Source of the DNA: Pseudomonas graminis
GTDB taxonomy: Bacteria > Pseudomonadota > Gammaproteobacteria > Pseudomonadales > Pseudomonadaceae
Length of the DNA: 64,000 nt
Assembly: GCF_004364335.1 (NCBI RefSeq)
Contig: NZ_SOCR01000007.1
Location: forward strand, 248,001 to 312,000
Direction of reading: 5' to 3'
Shown here one piece after another: positions 25,549-34,409 of the stretch; within the stretch, counting starts at the first letter, position 1, and the number at the start of each line of letters is the position of its first letter. The position numbers were made by a program, and so were the translations under genes. The notes beneath the pieces are model-generated. The model ran no database searches, was not told the DNA's origin, and worked only from the letters and a program-made list of their open reading frames with translations.

Positions 25549-26163
25549 ATGCCAACCGTTACCGAAGCCATCCAGTCACGCTTTTCCGCTCACAGTTATG
25601 ACCCGACTCATGTTTTATCGGAGCAGGACGTTACTGGCTTGATCGACCTTGCTCGCCATGCACCGTCTGCATTTAATTTGCAAAACTGGCGCTTCATTGC
25701 CGTGCATACCAAAGAGGCGAAAGCAAAGTTGCTGCCTCTGGCGTACGGCCAGGAAAAGGTCGTAGATGCCGCCGTCACCTTTATCGTCTGCGGGACGCTT
25801 GACCCTCACAAAACCATCGCCGGTTCATTGCGCCCTTCCGTAGACGCCGGAATTCTGGACGAAGCGACCTTCAAGGGCTGGGTGGGTGCGGTTGAAGGCA
25901 TGTATGCGGACAATCCAGCGATGCAACGTGATGAAGCGGTGAGATCCGCGTCCCTGGCTGCAATGACGCTGATGATGGTCGCAACCGAACGTGGCATGGC
26001 GTCGACACCGATGATTGGCTTCGACCAGGCAGGCGTCGCGGACGCGTTCAACCTGGACGATCGCGAGATTCCGGTGATGCTGGTGACGGTGGGGCGTGCG
26101 GGCAAAACGAATTGGCCGCAAAAGCCACGCAAGGCCACAAGCGACATCCTTTCGATCGTTTGA
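25549..26163 (+). CDS. Nitroreductase family protein
   Basis: Start at ATG 25549 with AAGGGGA upstream; 204 residues. Flavin-binding pattern of nitroreductases: N-terminal AIQSRFSAHSYDPTHVLSE, LIDLARHAPSAFNLQNWRF and the later ERGMASTPMIGFD. FMN-dependent reduction of quinones or nitro compounds is likely. First gene of an operon with a quinol-monooxygenase-like gene and a glutaredoxin, fitting a response to quinone or electrophile stress. Confidence 0.9.
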   Translation: MPTVTEAIQSRFSAHSYDPTHVLSEQDVTGLIDLARHAPSAFNLQNWRFIAVHTKEAKAKLLPLAYGQEKVVDAAVTFIVCGTLDPHKTIAGSLRPSVDAGILDEATFKGWVGAVEGMYADNPAMQRDEAVRSASLAAMTLMMVATERGMASTPMIGFDQAGVADAFNLDDREIPVMLVTVGRAGKTNWPQKPRKATSDILSIV

Positions 26164-26187
26164 CTGCTTTATAAAAGGAATACGGAA

Positions 26188-26493
26188 GTGCCGTTATCTA
26201 CCTTTGTCGTCATCGCCAAAATTGCATTGCAGCCTGGGGCGCGTGCCGAGTTTCTTCCAGTGGCAGCCGCAGACGCCCAGGACTCTTTGACCAAAGAAAC
26301 TGGATGTTTAGCTTTCAATATTCTGGTGCCTGAAGATGATGAGCGCTATGTGGTCTTTCATGAAATTTATAAAGACCGGGCGGCTTTTGATTTACATCTT
26401 ACCCAGCCTCACTTTCACACCTTCGAGCGTGATGCCGAACATTTGATGGTCGGAAAACCCGAGATTTCTTTCTTCGGTGCTTATTCAAGTTGA
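26188..26493 (+). CDS. ABM-domain putative quinol monooxygenase
   Basis: 101 residues from GTG 26188, with AAAGGAAT about 8 nt upstream. Ferredoxin-like antibiotic-biosynthesis-monooxygenase fold: VVIAKIALQPGARAEFLPV, ETGCLAFNILVPEDDERYVVFHEIYKDRAAFDLHL. Similar to YgiN-type quinol monooxygenases. 24 bp from the nitroreductase, probably one operon acting on the quinol produced. Confidence 0.85.
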   Translation: MPLSTFVVIAKIALQPGARAEFLPVAAADAQDSLTKETGCLAFNILVPEDDERYVVFHEIYKDRAAFDLHLTQPHFHTFERDAEHLMVGKPEISFFGAYSS

Positions 26494-26618
26494 AGTATTA
26501 CAACCGGCGGATGACTGCCTTTCAGGACGGTTATCGCCTTCAACATGCGCTGAAGTTGTAGACCCCCAACGTCCTGTCGCGCTTGCGCCACCCAGCCCTG
26601 CTCTGGAATTCAAAACTC

Positions 26619-27263
26619 ATGAAGCTCTACGTCTACGATCACTGCCCGTTCTGCGTGAAAGCGCGGACGATTTTCGGGTTGAAGGACACCGCATTCGATC
26701 TCGTTATTCTTTTGAATGACGATGAGGCCACACCAACGCGGATGATTGGCAAGAAAATGGCCCCCATTCTGGAGCACGACGGGCGCTACCTCGCCGAAAG
26801 TATGGACATCGTTGCGTATGTCGACGGCCTGTCCGGCGCCAGAGTGTTGTCCGGCGTTAGCAACCCGTTCCTGGCCCAGTGGAACAACGAGGTGACCGGC
26901 CCTCTTTACTCGCTGGCGATCCCGAGATGGGCGGCCGCAGACTTCGAAGAGTTCTCCACCCCGGCTGCGCGCGCCTACTTCACGCGCAACAAAGAAGCCA
27001 TGCTCGGCAGCTTCAAAGATCATAGGGCAGCCAGCGCGGACTACATCGCCACGCTCAATCATCATCTGTGGGCTCTGGAGCCCATGATCCAGTCACCGGA
27101 CGCGGTGAATGGCGAGCTGTCGGAGGATGACATCCACCTCTTTGCGACCTTGCGCAGCATGTCGATTGTACGGGGCATCGTGTACCCCCCCGCTGTACAG
27201 GCTTACCGGCTGCGCATGTCGGAACGCACCGGCATCGATCTTCACGACCACATCGCGGTCTAG
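26619..27263 (+). CDS. grxB: Glutaredoxin 2 family protein
   Basis: Start at ATG 26619 (MKLYVYDHCPFCVKA), 214 residues as in E. coli Grx2. The redox motif CPFC is at residues 9-12, the cis-Pro region in MAPILEHDGRYLAESMDIV, and an all-helical GST-like C-terminal domain follows. It reduces protein disulfides with glutathione. Located about 125 bp after the quinol monooxygenase gene. Confidence 0.9.
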   Translation: MKLYVYDHCPFCVKARTIFGLKDTAFDLVILLNDDEATPTRMIGKKMAPILEHDGRYLAESMDIVAYVDGLSGARVLSGVSNPFLAQWNNEVTGPLYSLAIPRWAAADFEEFSTPAARAYFTRNKEAMLGSFKDHRAASADYIATLNHHLWALEPMIQSPDAVNGELSEDDIHLFATLRSMSIVRGIVYPPAVQAYRLRMSERTGIDLHDHIAV

Positions 27264-27308
27264 TGTCGGCCCGACGGCGATCATGATCACCGCCGGGTCG
27301 CCCTGGCC

Positions 27309-28232
27309 TTAAAGTGGCACGGTAAGCTTGAGCCAGTACGCTTCGCCTTCCGGCCGGTTGCGAACGTCGCTTTCCCTTTGCCACTTTGCGGTGAGAAACC
27401 ATCCCGACGCACCGCTGTACTTGATCGACGGCCCTATGGCAAATGCGCGCCCTTTGTTGTCTTCCAGGCGGTTACCGTTTTGGCGGTCATCGGTGGTCTG
27501 GCGGTAAATATAACCCCCGACGCCCAGGACCCAGCCATGGCCGACGCCCCAGCCCAGGGAATAGTCTGCGTGCAGTTCCTGGCCCGAGCGATAGTCGGTG
27601 TCCGAGTTACGCAGGTTAAAGTCGTACATCACCTTGAGGTCGGCATTAAGCCCCACGGGGTCGACGTAAGAGAAGGCCGCAATGGGTTCAAATGCCCAGT
27701 AATTGCGGCCGATGTTGGCCAGATCGCCTCGATCGTAGCGGCCTGTCGGCGCGAAGATGTCCAGGGCGTAGATCGCATGGAATCTTTCACTGTAGTGATA
27801 GCCCAGGCCAGGGCCGAAGATCACATCACCCATGCCCTTCTTGCTTTGATGCTGGCCATTGACATCGACCTTCAGGTCAACCAATGGAACGTTCACGTGA
27901 AAGGCCAAGGCGCCGTCGAGCACCTTTTGCTCCGTCACCCAGATCAGCCTCGGCGCGATGACATCTGCGCTCAGATGAAAATCGTCAACAGCCTTTCCAC
28001 CTCGATTGTCACGCAGCGAGTCGGCCCGGTAACTTTCGGCGAATATCTGGCCGTAGAAACCGGGAGGCGGCATGGCCCCGGTCATGTAGTTTTCCGCCCC
28101 CATCGGGTAGGACGACCCCCCTCCTTCGGTGGCCTGTGCGCTCGGCAGCGCCATGACCAGCACTGATCCGACCATCAAATAATGAACGGGCTTGAAAACG
28201 CGGGTTGGTTCGTACGATTTATTGTTATTCAT
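27309..28232 (-). CDS. Outer-membrane channel of the phenol-degradation (SphA-like) family
   Basis: 307 residues with signal peptide (HYLMVGSVLVMALPSAQA, cleavage near residue 35) and an amphipathic beta-strand pattern ending in aromatic YWLKLTVPL, as in Phenol_MetA_deg outer-membrane proteins. Motifs: PPGFYGQIF, GMGDVIFGPGLGYHYS and FAPTGRYDRGD. It closes the salicylate-type catabolic unit and probably lets the aromatic substrate cross the outer membrane. A 95-bp gap precedes it, so it may have its own promoter. Confidence 0.82.
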   Translation of the reverse strand: MNNNKSYEPTRVFKPVHYLMVGSVLVMALPSAQATEGGGSSYPMGAENYMTGAMPPPGFYGQIFAESYRADSLRDNRGGKAVDDFHLSADVIAPRLIWVTEQKVLDGALAFHVNVPLVDLKVDVNGQHQSKKGMGDVIFGPGLGYHYSERFHAIYALDIFAPTGRYDRGDLANIGRNYWAFEPIAAFSYVDPVGLNADLKVMYDFNLRNSDTDYRSGQELHADYSLGWGVGHGWVLGVGGYIYRQTTDDRQNGNRLEDNKGRAFAIGPSIKYSGASGWFLTAKWQRESDVRNRPEGEAYWLKLTVPL

Positions 28233-28327
28233 TGTTCGCGACCATAAATGGGTGATGACGCGCGAGCCCTGGAGTCAGTTGCCTCCAAGGCTGCCTGACG
28301 CAGTGAAAACGTGACGCCAGGTGCCCC

Positions 28328-29779
28328 CTAGAATGGATAAGGCTGATCCGACGGCTCCACGGTGACCCATTTCACTTCGGTAAACTCGTCGATGACGGCG
28401 CTGCCATCGAACCGACCGTAACCGCTGTTTTTCATACCGCCATAAGGCGCTTGAGGTTCGTTCTGCACCGTTGCCCCGTTGATGTGTACACAGCCGGCGT
28501 CCAGACGACTGGCGAGCTCAAGCGCAAGGCTGACATCCCGGCTGAAAATCGATGAAGACAGTCCATAGGCGGTGTCATTGGCAACCGCCAACGCCTGATC
28601 CGCTCCCTTGACCCGCACGACCGTTGTCACGGGTCCGAAGGTTTCTTCATCGTAAATGTCCATCGCCGCGCTGACGTGGTCGACCAGTGTCGCGCCCATC
28701 AATGCCCGCTCTGCCAAACCGCCCGCGACGATTTTTGCGCCTTTGCTGATGGCGTCGTCCAGCAGTTGATTGATGCGTGGAGCCGAGCCTTGGGAAATCA
28801 TCGGCCCGATCACGCAGCCAGGGGACGAGACCGGGTCACCCGTCTCCAGGCGGCTGATACGCGCGGCAAACATCTCAACGAATCGGTCCGCGATCGTTTC
28901 GTCAACGACGAAGCGCTCGGTCGACATGCAGATCTGCCCCTGATAAAGGAAGGCGCCAAACACTGCAGCATTCACCGCGCCCTGGAGATCAGCGTCCTCA
29001 AGAACAATAAACGGCGCTTTACCGCCCAGCTCCAGCAAGCATCGCTTGAGGTATTTGGCGCTGGTCTGCGCGATCATCCGCCCGACCTTGGTTGAGCCGG
29101 TGAAGTTGATCCGACGCACAGTGTCGTGAGCGATCAAGGCTTCGGTGACGGCCGATGCATCCTCGGGCGCCGAAATAATGAAGTTCAAGACACCCGGGGG
29201 AAAGCCTGCTTCGTAGAAACACTCGGCCAACAGTTCGTGGGTACGCGGGCTATTCTCCGACCCTTTGAGAATGACGGTGTTGCCGCACGCCAGTGGGTAG
29301 GCAATGGCCCGCGCGCCCAATATCACCGGCCCATTCCACGGCACAATGCTCAGCACGGTGCCCACCGGTTGGCGAAGGGTCATGGACAGGGTGCCGGCTT
29401 TGTCGGTCGGGAGGGTTTCACCCTTGATCTGAGTGGTGAGTGCCGCAGCCTCACGCAAGAGATTCGCAGAGGCCCCTACATTGAATTGCGCCCAGAGCTG
29501 CGAGGCGCCGATTTCTTCCGCCATGACGCTGCAGAATGTCGCCATCTTGCTTTCCAGCACGTCGGCTGCCGCCAATAGCAGACGACGGCGGTCGGTAGGC
29601 CCAACTCTGGACCAGCTCTTGAACGCTGCCTGCGATGACGCCGCTGCACGCAGAGCGTCTTCAACCCCGCATGCAGCCCCTTCGGTGACCGGTTGAGCGC
29701 TGACAGGGTCCATCCGGCAATAGGTTTTGCCGCTGGCGGCGTCCTGCTTTTCGTTGTCGATAACCAGTTGCACATTCAT
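28328..29779 (-). CDS. nahF: Salicylaldehyde-type NAD+ aldehyde dehydrogenase
   Basis: 483 residues, the length of NahF. ALDH signature regions: PWNGPVILGARAIAYPLACG, LELGGKAPFIVLEDAD (general base Glu) and QGQICMSTERF (nucleophilic Cys). Closest in pattern to salicylaldehyde/benzaldehyde/vanillin dehydrogenases. Its operon place between an aryl alcohol dehydrogenase and salicylate hydroxylase points to salicylaldehyde to salicylate. Substrate range is inferred from context. Confidence 0.85.
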   Translation of the reverse strand: MNVQLVIDNEKQDAASGKTYCRMDPVSAQPVTEGAACGVEDALRAAASSQAAFKSWSRVGPTDRRRLLLAAADVLESKMATFCSVMAEEIGASQLWAQFNVGASANLLREAAALTTQIKGETLPTDKAGTLSMTLRQPVGTVLSIVPWNGPVILGARAIAYPLACGNTVILKGSENSPRTHELLAECFYEAGFPPGVLNFIISAPEDASAVTEALIAHDTVRRINFTGSTKVGRMIAQTSAKYLKRCLLELGGKAPFIVLEDADLQGAVNAAVFGAFLYQGQICMSTERFVVDETIADRFVEMFAARISRLETGDPVSSPGCVIGPMISQGSAPRINQLLDDAISKGAKIVAGGLAERALMGATLVDHVSAAMDIYDEETFGPVTTVVRVKGADQALAVANDTAYGLSSSIFSRDVSLALELASRLDAGCVHINGATVQNEPQAPYGGMKNSGYGRFDGSAVIDEFTEVKWVTVEPSDQPYPF

Positions 29780-29806
29780 CTTTCGCTACCTTTATCAGTC
29801 AGGGGT

Positions 29807-30955
29807 TCAAGCCGCGTCAGTCGCTGTCGGCATGCGCAGGATTGGCTTGATCGTGATACCGCTTTCGCTGTCAGCCATGGCTTCGTTGATCTGGTCGAAC
29901 GTGTAGAAACGGCACAGCTTGTCGAAGGGAAAACGGCCCTGCAGGTACAGATCGACCAAGGTAGGGATGAACGCATTGGCGACGACATCGCCCTGCACGA
30001 TGCCCATGATTCGCTTGCCGGGAATCATCACGTCGTTGATGTTGAAGGCCACCTCAGTGCCCATTTTTGTCGCGCCGACGATGCCGCAGGTCCCCAGCGT
30101 GGTCACCGCATCAATGGCTTGTCGCAACACTTGCGCGCGCCCGGAACATTCCAGGCTGTAGTTGACGCCACCCCCGGTAATGTCACGGATGCGCTGCACC
30201 GGGTCCTCGTCTCGGCTGTTGATGACATGAGTCGCGCCCAGTTCAAGTGCCATTTCAAGACGACTGGGGGTCACGTCCACCGCGATGATGATGGTCGCGC
30301 CTGCGACCTTCGCCGCCATCACGGCCGCCAGGCCTACTGCGCCCGCACCGAATGCGGCGAAACTTGCGCCCGCCTCCACTTTCATGGCCTTGAGCACAGA
30401 GCCGGCGCCGGTCTGGATGCCGCAACCCAATGGGCCCAGGAGTTCGAGCGGCGCCTCTTTGGACACCTTGACCACGTTGCGTTCGTTGGCGATGACGTAG
30501 GTCGAAAAGGAGGATTGACCGAAAAAATGGTCATGGATGGGCGTATTTCCCTCGCAACTGCACGTCGCTGTGCTGCCATCCAGACGACCACCGCCGAAGT
30601 TCAGCGGGTGCATATGGGAGCAATGGGCCGGGTGTCCGGTTTCGCACGGCAGGCACAGTCCGCACGACATGTACGTCATCACCACATGGTCGCCGGGCGC
30701 AATGGTGGTCACGGCCGAGCCCACGGACTCGACCACGCCGGCGCCTTCATGCCCCAGAACGATCGGCAGCGGTGTGGGAAACAGTTGATCCCGAACGACC
30801 ATGTCCGTATGACACACACCGGTCGCCACAACGCGCACACGCACCTCGTCGTTACGCGGGACGCCCAGCTCAGCCTGCTCCATGCGCAGCGATGCACCGG
30901 CCTCACGCAAGACGGCGACGGTGACTTCAATGGGTTTCAAATGACTCGGGGACAT
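29807..30955 (-). CDS. Zinc aryl alcohol dehydrogenase (XylB/AreB type)
   Basis: 382 residues, medium-chain dehydrogenase. Catalytic zinc region GVCHTDMV and GHEGAG; four-Cys structural zinc in CGLCLPCETGHPAHC; NAD fold AFGAGAVGLAAVMAAKVAG. A good AGAGGA site precedes the ATG. Benzyl/aryl alcohol dehydrogenases of this type act before aryl aldehyde dehydrogenases. Here salicyl alcohol (or benzyl alcohol) is the likely substrate, extending the route upstream of salicylaldehyde. Confidence 0.86.
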   Translation of the reverse strand: MSPSHLKPIEVTVAVLREAGASLRMEQAELGVPRNDEVRVRVVATGVCHTDMVVRDQLFPTPLPIVLGHEGAGVVESVGSAVTTIAPGDHVVMTYMSCGLCLPCETGHPAHCSHMHPLNFGGGRLDGSTATCSCEGNTPIHDHFFGQSSFSTYVIANERNVVKVSKEAPLELLGPLGCGIQTGAGSVLKAMKVEAGASFAAFGAGAVGLAAVMAAKVAGATIIIAVDVTPSRLEMALELGATHVINSRDEDPVQRIRDITGGGVNYSLECSGRAQVLRQAIDAVTTLGTCGIVGATKMGTEVAFNINDVMIPGKRIMGIVQGDVVANAFIPTLVDLYLQGRFPFDKLCRFYTFDQINEAMADSESGITIKPILRMPTATDAA

Positions 30956-31003
30956 GCGGTGATCCTCTTTATTATTGTTGATCGAACGTACGGAGTCCGG
31001 GGG

Positions 31004-31942
31004 TTACGAGGCCTGAAGTGCCCGCAGACGATTGCTGCGTTGCTCGGCTGTGTTATCCAGCGCGAGGCGCAGCTGGAAGTCGAAAGTCATCTCTGCAAAC
31101 CGCCCTTGAACCCCCTGCTGCTTGCCCTCCTCAGCGGCTTCGACAAAGCGAACCTCACCGATCAATCCATCACGGGTGGCGTAAGCGAAGTCATCCCAGA
31201 GGTAGGCGTCGTTCGAGAGGTTGATCTGCGTGGTCAGATGCTCGAAACCTGGCGCAGACACGAAAAAATGAATGTGCGCCGGACGTTGACCATGGCGCCC
31301 AAGCTGGTTCAGGCAGTCCTGGGTCGGACCTGATGGATTGCAGCCGTAGCCAGACGGCACAATGCTTTGAAAACGGTAACGTCCCTGCTCATCCGTCACT
31401 ATTCGGCGGCGCAGGTTGTATGCCGATTGGCTTTTATCGAAGTGCGAATAATTGCCCTTGGTGTCCGCTTGCCAGACATCGACCAACGCGGCGGCGATCG
31501 GCTGGCCTTGCAGGTCGACAACCTTGCCTTCGACGAACAGGACCGTTGCGGCATCGCCCTCGCCCCCGTCATCCAGCCGTGCGTAGCCTTGACATAAAGG
31601 GGCACCGGCGACATACAGCGGGCCTTCGATGGTCCGCGGCGTCCCCCCCGCCTGGCCGGCGTGTGCCTGTTTGGCATCGTGGCGCAGGTCGAGGAAATGC
31701 TCGATGCCAAGCCCCGCCACCAGCAGGCCGGCCTCATGGCTTGCGCCCAGTCGGTTGAGGTATTCCACCGCCGACCAAAACTCGTCATCGCTGACGTCCA
31801 ACTCCTCGATCAAGCGAAAGGTTTGCTGTAGCAGCCGAAAGACGATTTGCTTGTTTCGCGGATTTCCATCTGTATTTTTCAACCCCGCAGCGTCCTCGAC
31901 AAACGCGAGAACCTGCGGTGTGTCTGCAATGCTGACCGCCAT
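31004..31942 (-). CDS. catA: Catechol 1,2-dioxygenase
   Basis: 312 residues, the length of CatA. N-terminal helical dimerisation domain (residues 1-105) and intradiol dioxygenase core, with ferric ligands Tyr in GNYSHFD or the nearby strand, Tyr in PSGYGCNPSG and two His in RPAHIHFF. It opens catechol, product of the adjacent salicylate hydroxylase, to cis,cis-muconate. catB and catC are not in the window, so muconate must be processed by enzymes encoded elsewhere. Confidence 0.94.
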   Translation of the reverse strand: MAVSIADTPQVLAFVEDAAGLKNTDGNPRNKQIVFRLLQQTFRLIEELDVSDDEFWSAVEYLNRLGASHEAGLLVAGLGIEHFLDLRHDAKQAHAGQAGGTPRTIEGPLYVAGAPLCQGYARLDDGGEGDAATVLFVEGKVVDLQGQPIAAALVDVWQADTKGNYSHFDKSQSAYNLRRRIVTDEQGRYRFQSIVPSGYGCNPSGPTQDCLNQLGRHGQRPAHIHFFVSAPGFEHLTTQINLSNDAYLWDDFAYATRDGLIGEVRFVEAAEEGKQQGVQGRFAEMTFDFQLRLALDNTAEQRSNRLRALQAS

Positions 31943-31999
31943 GGTAAGGCTCCTTTTTTATTATTGAAGTGTGTGCACTGGACTAAAAGTCCGGGGACA

Positions 32000-33289
32000 T
32001 CAGCGCACGGCTGCCGTTTGCCACCCGAGCTGAACGCGAGCGCTTGCCAGGTCGTTTTCCATGTCGTGGTTCCACAGCCAGTCGAACCGGTTGGCGAGAG
32101 TCGTTGACAGCACGGCGGGGTCATCGCCGGCCTGACGATCACGCCATTCGTACAGTTCACCGGCTTCCCATGAAGTCCGCTGCACCCTGCACGCACGCGG
32201 TCTGCGTACTGCGTCGTAAACCTCCAGTACGCGCTTTATGTTTTCGTGGCCCAGCTGAGGATCAGCCAGTAACCGCGCCAGCAACCAGGCATCTTCGAGG
32301 CCTTGACCGGCTCCCGCGCCTTGATGGGGAAGCATGGCGTGCGCAGCGTCACCGATCAGGGCCACACGACCGTGGACGTAGCCGGGCAGCTCGGCCAAAT
32401 CATGAAGTGCCCAGAGAGTGGGCGCAGGAATGCACTCGAGTAGCACCCCAACCGCGTCTCCCCATTCCGAAAACGCATCGAGCATTTCGGCCTGGGTCGC
32501 ATTTTTTACCCAGGGTTTGTCCTGGGGCCATTGCGGGTCAGGAACGCTACGATCGGAGACAAAGGCCACGACGTTGATCAGCCGGCCTTGTTTGATCGGG
32601 AAGGTGAGGATGTGGCCATCCAGGCCCAGGTACATCTGCGGGACATTGATTAAATGCTCATCGATGCCGGCAGCGCGATAAGCCGCCCGGAGGGTCTCGC
32701 TGTCAACCATTCCACGGTAAGCGCAGGTGCCACTGAACCGGGGTGCCACAGCAGGCTGCCCCAGGCCTCGCAAGACATAATCACGAATCGAGGACTTGAT
32801 GCCGTCGGCCGCGATCAGCAGATCACAGGTGTGTTCGGTGCCGTCCAGGAAACCAATTCGAACCCGGTCGGCGACCTCTTCGAGGGTGACCGCACGTTTG
32901 TCAAACCGAGCGATGCCAGGGGGTAACTCGTGGGCCAGAGCGTCCAGAAAGTCGGCTCTGTGCACCGACGACTGGCCTACCCCCGGCGCAACGCTTGCTC
33001 CCAGATAGCCGGCGTCTGTGCCACGACGCCATTCAAACCAGATGTCCTGCCAGGGTTCGGGGGTGCGGTCAGCGATGCGCTGATACGGCTTGCCAATGCC
33101 CAACCCTTCGATGGCACGTACGGCGTTGGCACCGAACGACACCCCTGCCCCGACCTCACCGAATGCAGGGGCGGCTTCAAACAGCTGGATGTCGAGATGA
33201 GTGTGGCGGCACAAATCCAGCGCAAGCGCGATGCCTGCAATGCCACCACCGACGATGGCGATCTGTAGTTTTGATTGAGTACTGCTCAT
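32000..33289 (-). CDS. nahG: Salicylate 1-monooxygenase (FAD)
   Basis: 429 residues. FAD-binding GGGIAGIALALDL near the N-terminus, DG motif LLIAADGIKSSIRD, and GD motif ALIGDAAHAMLPHQGAGAGQ, as in single-component flavin hydroxylases of the NahG/SalA group. It converts salicylate to catechol with NADH and O2. First gene of a five-gene minus-strand unit (hydroxylase, catA, alcohol dehydrogenase, aldehyde dehydrogenase, channel) and divergent from a NahR-like regulator with an operator between. Confidence 0.93.
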   Translation of the reverse strand: MSSTQSKLQIAIVGGGIAGIALALDLCRHTHLDIQLFEAAPAFGEVGAGVSFGANAVRAIEGLGIGKPYQRIADRTPEPWQDIWFEWRRGTDAGYLGASVAPGVGQSSVHRADFLDALAHELPPGIARFDKRAVTLEEVADRVRIGFLDGTEHTCDLLIAADGIKSSIRDYVLRGLGQPAVAPRFSGTCAYRGMVDSETLRAAYRAAGIDEHLINVPQMYLGLDGHILTFPIKQGRLINVVAFVSDRSVPDPQWPQDKPWVKNATQAEMLDAFSEWGDAVGVLLECIPAPTLWALHDLAELPGYVHGRVALIGDAAHAMLPHQGAGAGQGLEDAWLLARLLADPQLGHENIKRVLEVYDAVRRPRACRVQRTSWEAGELYEWRDRQAGDDPAVLSTTLANRFDWLWNHDMENDLASARVQLGWQTAAVR

Positions 33290-33376
33290 GGGACGGACCT
33301 GCGTTTTGTTTTTGGAATGTCCCGATCATGCCCATAGTCAGAGTTATTGATAAATGGCGTAACATGCATAAAATCT

Positions 33377-33391
33377 ATCACCAGTATGAAT
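33377..33391 (-). promoter_or_regulatory. NahR-type operator
   Basis: Read on the minus strand, ATTCATACTGGTGAT matches the NahR consensus ATTCACGCTNNTGAT at all but two of the defined positions. It lies about 85-100 bp upstream of the salicylate hydroxylase start. A -10-like GACTAT near 33335-33340 would place the box around -50 to -65, where NahR-type activators bind. Confidence 0.75.
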
Positions 33392-33424
33392 AACGGCTCT
33401 GGCTTGGGGCTTGAAGGCAGCACA

Positions 33425-34324
33425 ATGCAGCTACGCGATCTGGATTTAAATTTGCTGGTGATCTTCCATCAGTTGCTGATTGACCGAAGTGTCTCCGGCG
33501 CTGCCCAGAGTCTTGGACTCACGCAACCGGCTCTGAGTAATGCCCTTAAACGTTTACGCACAGCGCTCAAGGATGATCTGTTCGTGCGGACCCATCGCGG
33601 GATGCAGCCGACGCCTTACGCATTGCAACTCGCTGAACCGGTGGCAAACGCCATTGGCACGCTGCACGGCGCATTGAACCGTCTTGACGATTTCAATCCG
33701 GCGACGACGCACAAGCGCTTCGTTATTGCGATGACGGACATCGGTGAGATCTACTTCATGCCCAAGTTGATTGAGACGCTGCTGGCATTGGCGCCGGGCG
33801 TGACAGTGAGTACGCTGCGCAGCCATGCCGGCCTTTCCGAAGGCATGGCGAACGGCGAGGTGGATCTGGCAGTCGGCCTGCTACCGGATCTGCAAGCGGG
33901 CTTTTATCAGCGACGACTGTTCCATCATCGCTATGTCGGCCTGTGCAGAAAGGGGCATCCGGTTACACAGCACGCCATGACGCGCGAGCGCTACTGTGAA
34001 TACGGCCATATAAGGGTCAGTGCGACCAGCACGGGCCACGGCGAAATAGATGGAATCATGCAGCGCGCCGGCCTGCATCGAGACATCAAACTTGAAGTAC
34101 CGCACTTCGTCGCTGTCGGCCACATCCTGCAAAACACCGACCTCATCGCCACCGTACCGGAGCGGTTTGCAATGAGCTGCATTGAGCCATTCGGACTGAC
34201 CATTTTGCCGTTGCCCATGCCGTTGCCGGAAATCGCCATCAACCTGTTCTGGCACGCCCGATGCGTACGAGATCCCGCCAATCGCTGGTTTCGACAGTTG
34301 ATGTTTGATCTGTTCAGCGACTGA
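33425..34324 (+). CDS. nahR: NahR/SalR-type LysR activator
   Basis: Start at ATG 33425 (MQLRDLDLNLLVIF), 299 residues; the frame opens 26 codons earlier without support. The HTH (RSVSGAAQSLGLTQPALSNALKRLR), the segment FVRTHRGMQPTPYA and AMTDIGEIYFMPKL closely follow NahR of naphthalene plasmids. It should bind salicylate and activate the divergent operon through the box at 33377-33391. Confidence 0.92.
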   Translation: MQLRDLDLNLLVIFHQLLIDRSVSGAAQSLGLTQPALSNALKRLRTALKDDLFVRTHRGMQPTPYALQLAEPVANAIGTLHGALNRLDDFNPATTHKRFVIAMTDIGEIYFMPKLIETLLALAPGVTVSTLRSHAGLSEGMANGEVDLAVGLLPDLQAGFYQRRLFHHRYVGLCRKGHPVTQHAMTRERYCEYGHIRVSATSTGHGEIDGIMQRAGLHRDIKLEVPHFVAVGHILQNTDLIATVPERFAMSCIEPFGLTILPLPMPLPEIAINLFWHARCVRDPANRWFRQLMFDLFSD

Positions 34325-34409
34325 TGTGGATGGGGCTTCGGAACAGACAGGCGCTGAAGCGCAGGTGACACGTCAGCTCTACCGAAGTGGCAGGGAGTGT
34401 CCCGAAAGC

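Noticed and set aside
29693..31333. 546-residue plus-strand frame across the alcohol dehydrogenase and catA genes
   Set aside because: It covers two well-defined minus-strand genes and their intergenic gap, His-rich composition of an antisense frame; no ribosome site or domain.
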